In this document: in pieces, positions 8,559 through 12,238 of the stretch | Position numbering within the stretch: the stretch's first letter is position 1 | Layout of the letters: each line of letters starts with the position of its first letter | Source of the DNA: Scedosporium boydii | Lineage: Eukaryota; Ascomycota; Sordariomycetes; Microascales; Microascaceae | Assembly (NCBI GenBank): GCA_002221725.1 | Contig: NJFT01000423.1 | Location: 1 to 12,238 of the forward strand | Length of the DNA: 12,238 nucleotides | Direction: 5' to 3' | Program-made: the position numbers and the translations under genes | The notes under the pieces: model-generated | What the model saw: the letters and a program-made list of their open reading frames with translations, nothing else | The model's database searches: none | Told to the model about the DNA's origin: nothing

Positions 8559-9202
8559 TTTGTGAGTCTTGGTTGTGAGATTGACGGCAATAGTCGATGG
8601 CAATGGTTCTTCTTTTTTTTCAGTCATTCACCCCTTCCGGTCAAGCGAGGTCTTCCTGAGCAACGCACTATGTTCGAGGTTGATATCCCGATTACTAATT
8701 CCCTCGGTACAATAAAACATCCTTTGAAGTTTTCGGGTATGGGACGATCGTTTTCTCCAATCTTCCGAGCTTCCGATGAGGTCGGATAACCTGACGGCGT
8801 CGGGTCGGGAACGCACTAACATGCGCTGTCTTTTAGTGTAGCGGATGGCCCCCTCACAACCCCGCAAAGTTGGACAAGCACTGCGACATTGAACTATGTA
8901 TACACGACACGCCGGCCCGATGTAGGAGCTTACGCAGAGTGAACGACCAATTCATCTGGCGATAAATGCGGGGTTCCCTTCTGCGAAGAGGGTGAGGCTC
9001 TTTGTCTTCAGTTGAGGTTAAAGGTGCATCTACTGACCACGCGACTGCACCTTCTCATTCTCATATCTGCGAAAATCCAAACTATTTTGTCCTGGCTATT
9101 ACTCTCGAGTCACGACCTCATCCAGAGTTCCAGATGCAACAGCTACTATTCGCTGGTGCATCTATTTAAAGATAGTTACCGTGACTTCGTCTTACTGCAC
9201 AT
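8559..9202. promoter_or_regulatory. Intergenic region between transporter 3' end and hydrolase start
   Basis: About 640 bases, tandem orientation on the minus strand. It should hold the hydrolase promoter (near 8559-8850) and the transporter's 3' flank (near 9203). Short frames on either strand have no recognisable content. No clear TATA box or terminator is visible. Confidence 0.45.
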
Positions 9203-10864
9203 TCATTCCTGGTGTAGGGCCGGATTTCCAACGCTCTTCGGTCTTGGAACGAGCAACCAAGCAATGCCTGTCGCAGCGATCAGCCCAACCAACATGGGCT
9301 GCAAAACAGCGACCCCCCTGGACGCAGCGATCACACCTGTGATGATGGGGAAGAAAGACCCGCCCATTTGAGCAAAGACAAAGACGAACGCGAGGGCCGT
9401 GGAGTGATAATCTGGCGGGAATATTTTGGTTCCGAGGGCCATACCCTAGAGTCCCAATTAGAGACGCGTTGTGCCATTTTCATATGAGCTACTTACCGCT
9501 GCGAAGAGGGGCCCGGAAAAGAAGCCGAAGAAGGTGATGGCAATGGATGCGGAGATGATATTAGGAATCCTGTTAACGTGTGAGAAAAAAAAAATGTCTG
9601 GGGAAATGAACTGGGCAGAGACCGTACAGCCAGAAGCAAAGCTGGAATGCGAGGCAGAGCACGCAGTAGAGAAACACCATGCGTCTTTCTCCCCATCGGT
9701 GTGTGAGTTCGGGCAACAGGACTCGGCCCAGGAACGAACCACCACTCCAGCCCGCGGGCACATATCCCATCTGAGAAAGATCACCATGGCGCACGACTAC
9801 CAAATACTCCACAACCTTGAAAAAAAGAAGGAAAAAAAATTCGAATTAGCATGAGCAAGTTGCCAGAAAGGAGGAAAAGGAAAAGGAAAAAAAAAAAAAA
9901 AACTCTGATGGGCAACACAGCGTAAAGGACCTACCCAGCCACCAGCGGTGAGGACAGCACCGATGTAGAAAAAGTAGAAAAGGCTGAGGATCCACACTCC
10001 GGGGATGCTGAGCGCTTTCTTCACCATCTTCGTCGCCCCGACAGCACTCTTGTTCTCCTCTCCCGTCTGTCGAGACTCCTCACTCTTCTTCTTCAGACCT
10101 ACGGTGTCCCAGAAGGCGTACAAAGCAAGCCCCAAGTTGGCAACGCCGATCCCGAGGGGAACGGTATAGAATAGATTCCATCGAGAGGGCGTATTCGCCG
10201 ATGCCACGGCGTTCGAGGCAAACGGACTCACGAGGCACCCGAGCATGTACATGGCATGGATAAAGCCCAGCCAGCGATGAGGGGATTGGGCGGTGGCCAC
10301 GAACGTGTTGCAGTGTGTGTCTTGATAGGCCTGCCCGAGACTCACGAGGAAGAAGGTGAAGGCCCAGAAGGGGAAGGGAGTCATCCATGTCCTGAAGGCC
10401 GAGCCGAGGATTTGCATGATGGCGCCCAGGGCGAGCATGGCTCCGAGGTCGAAGTATGCTGCGAGGTATGCATTGGTGATGGCTGCTGCGAGCCAGCCGA
10501 AGAAGTTGGCCCCGAATCTGTCATTTATTTCGTCAGTAGTTTAATTTTCCGAGACTTTTATCTGCTTTCTTTTTTACTTCTCCGGGGCCATGGGTGAGAG
10601 GCAAACCTACACGCTCGATACAATCGTGGTGGTGATGCCGTAGTCTCGAATGGCGTAGGGGATGATGGTGCCAATGCTACCATCGCTGACGCCGCTGACG
10701 AAGAATGCAAGACCGGCACTCAGGATCTTGATCATTGTCCCCGGGGGCATTTTATCCTTGGGGGTCGATGGAGCCGTCTCTAGCTGCCTGTCAGGCCCAG
10801 CAATGGGAACTGTCTGGAGCTTCAAGGTCTCCGTCGCTGTCTGCGTCGCAGTCGTCGTAGCCAT
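9203..10864 (-). CDS. Major facilitator superfamily transporter, BSC6-like
   Basis: Five exons (10611-10864, 9935-10517, 9628-9815, 9497-9569, 9203-9445, complement) give 446 residues. Introns are 93, 119, 58 and 51 bases, all GT-AG. The start is the ATG at 10864 with G at -3; the frame upstream offers only a TTG. A polar Thr-rich tail (1-42) precedes about 12 hydrophobic segments. The first contains SAGLAFFVSGVSDGSIGTII (49-68). A charged cytosolic loop (about 227-251, KKKSEESRQ) separates the two halves. The second half includes RHGDLSQMGYVPAGW and HRWGERRMVF, motifs familiar from fungal MFS proteins often named after yeast Bsc6. It should be a plasma- or vacuolar-membrane carrier; the substrate is unknown. 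Intron 2 carries a T16 run on the coding strand (9887-9902). Intron 3 has a weak GTACGG donor. Its place beside a hydrolase and a SnoaL-like gene would suit a cluster exporter or importer, but this is inference. Confidence 0.9.
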
Positions 10865-11288
10865 TTCGAACAAAAAGCTGTGCAATTCCAAAAAGTTAGA
10901 AGAAATGCAGGATTCACTTTACGAGAGAATCAGAGGGTAAATAAATCAAGAGAGGGAGGAATCTCGGGGAGGTTGCCCTCTCATCACCGCCTCCAAAGCC
11001 GGACCTGTCGCTAAATCCGTGGAACATCTGGAACATCATTTCCATGTGGCGGCAACGTTCCCGAGATTCCGCTGAGGAGAGGATACCTTCGTATTCACTG
11101 ATCATTTGACTTTGACTGGGGGAGGGTCTGCGGGGCAGCCGGCACTCAATCCCCGCTCCAATGGGACGCACATGGGCAGATGCATGCCGAGGGCCTGGGC
11201 ATGGATTGTAAATTGCTTCACCGTGAGGTGAATGAGGATTGGGGGTGACAACAGAGTTTGCCAAGAGACGATGGGTTAATCACTTGGT
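10865..11288 (-). promoter_or_regulatory. Probable transporter promoter up to the GH55 breakpoint
   Basis: About 420 bases between the transporter start and the end of recognisable GH55 sequence. A 116-codon minus-strand frame (10914-11264) begins at a TTG and has no recognised domain, so I do not call it. The stretch should contain the transporter promoter. Where GH55 homology stops (about 11288) the sequence is probably foreign to that gene. Confidence 0.4.
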
Positions 11289-12021
11289 CTTCAATGTCCC
11301 ATTAGCAAGGAGTAACAGACAACAAAACCAAAGGAACTTTTTCAAGCTTACCCAACCCCAGTCCCAGATAATCCGAACTCCAGTATCACATTCAATAAAC
11401 TGGAGTCGTCGGGCTGTAAATTGCTGATTCCCACCGTAGATACCAAACTGGCCTCCACGGAAAGTAATGTCTGAAATCACGCCGCCGCTTCCGTTCTCGG
11501 CAAAGATTCCCATCTACATGCTACCGGGAGCTGCGATGATCTTGACATTCTGAATACTTGTCGCCTGAGCTACCTGGTAATGCAGGCCCGCAACCTTTTG
11601 GACGGCGTGTGTCTGCGTGATGTCGATGACCACATTGCGCAACTGGCGGTAGAAGTTGGCCGTGTTGACGTACCATTGCTGGTCAAGGCCGTCGGGACCT
11701 GTGCCTCCGCCTGTGTATTCATTTACGGAGAGTACGCCGAGGCCAATGAAGTTTCGAGTAGCAACAATGGTTGGTCTCGAGTTGGCCTAGAAATGGTCCC
11801 GTGTTAACATGATCAAGCCCTCTTCTTCATTTTATCTCGCACAATCACATATCACATACATCACCAATGATCTAGGTCCCAAATAGGACTGGAATAGTCG
11901 AGGACACTCTATAGTTACCCGGGGGGAAGTAGACAATGGCGTTCTTAATTGTCGAGCCATTATACTTTTCACCACATCGCTTCTAGTCATTCATGGCCGC
12001 TTTGATAGCCTTGGTGTCGTC
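11289..12021 (-). pseudogene. GH55 exo-beta-1,3-glucanase remnant
   Basis: About 199 codons of a glycoside hydrolase family 55 enzyme (secreted beta-1,3-glucan hydrolase, tandem beta-helices, usually 750-950 residues) remain on the minus strand. Exon A is 11860-12021 (DDTKAIKAAMND, then AIVYFPPGNYRVSS). Exon B is 11352-11786 (RPTIVATRNFIGLG, GGGTGPDGLDQQWYVNTANF, LHYQVAQATSIQNV, GIFAENGSGG, GIYGGNQQFTARRL, IIWDWGW). The intron between them (11787-11859) keeps a GTATGT donor, a TTAAC branch site and a TAG acceptor, and a further intron (11289-11351) follows exon B. Three in-frame TAG codons interrupt the frame (11983-11985, 11872-11874, 11514-11516). After the last intron the frame reads T-K-stop and family similarity ends; upstream of 12022 only an intron-like acceptor and A-rich sequence remain. 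Signal peptide, second beta-helix and most of the enzyme are absent, so no active product is expected. Confidence 0.85.
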
Positions 12022-12187
12022 CTATTTTTCAGGTTAACATGATATGTAGATAGTTAATTTCGTTTTATAGTAGGAAGATATAAAATAGAATGGGGAATAT
12101 AGAATAGGATAGGTTAGAAGGAAAAAAAAAAAAATAGAAAAAAAACTAGAAAAGAAAAATAGAAAAAGAAAAATAGAAAAAAAAGAG

Positions 12188-12237
<50 letters not shown>

Positions 12238-12238
12238 A
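12022..12238. repeat. A-rich low-complexity end of window
   Basis: The first bases (12022-12040) read on the minus strand as an intron end with a GTTAAC branch-like site and a TAG acceptor for the GH55 remnant. Beyond about 12060 the plus strand becomes purine- and A-rich. A 14-base unit agaaaaatagaaaa is repeated in tandem at 12153-12166 and 12167-12180. The window closes with 49 consecutive A (12188-12236). This may be a genuine low-complexity tract or an assembly edge. Confidence 0.6.

Noticed and set aside
10914..11264. 116-codon minus-strand frame between the transporter start and the GH55 remnant.
   Set aside because: It begins at TTG, has no recognised domain and lies where the transporter promoter should be.

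Overview
The window looks like nuclear DNA of a filamentous ascomycete. An Aspergillus/Penicillium-type (Eurotiales) source is my inference; the species cannot be fixed from the sequence. The evidence is short introns (51-119 nt) with fungal donors, CTAAC/TTAAC-like branch sites and AG acceptors, start codons with a purine at -3, and protein families typical of such fungi. Both ends run into homopolymers (C18 at the left, A49 at the right), so the window may be a whole contig or a slice between low-complexity breaks.

Layout, left to right: (1) a pyrimidine-rich leader and an intronless 495-residue protein on + (288-1775), not firmly identified, whose C-terminal half resembles fungal PD-(D/E)XK nuclease-like proteins; (2) about 1.2 kb with no gene I can support; (3) a three-exon maltose/galactoside-type O-acetyltransferase on - (3007-3809) whose first intron appears to be GC-AG; (4) a divergent two-exon GFA/CENP-V zinc-site protein on + (4533-5054); (5) about 1.7 kb holding only a 53-codon ORF (6037-6198) that looks like the head of a lost gene; (6) a two-exon SnoaL/NTF2-like protein on + (6814-7301), facing a four-exon alpha/beta hydrolase on - (7552-8558); (7) a five-exon major facilitator superfamily (MFS) transporter on - (9203-10864); (8) a broken GH55 beta-1,3-glucanase remnant on - (about 11289-12021) with three in-frame TAG codons, cut at both ends.

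The SnoaL-like protein, alpha/beta hydrolase and MFS transporter form a compact block of small-molecule accessory functions. The acetyltransferase and GFA protein could also act on small molecules. No backbone enzyme (polyketide synthase, peptide synthetase, terpene synthase) and no transcription factor is present, so a secondary-metabolite or catabolic cluster is only a hypothesis. The two gene remnants and the long gene-poor gaps fit a fast-changing accessory or subtelomeric region. All exon structures were built by hand from splice signals, reading frame and family continuity, without alignment or transcript data.
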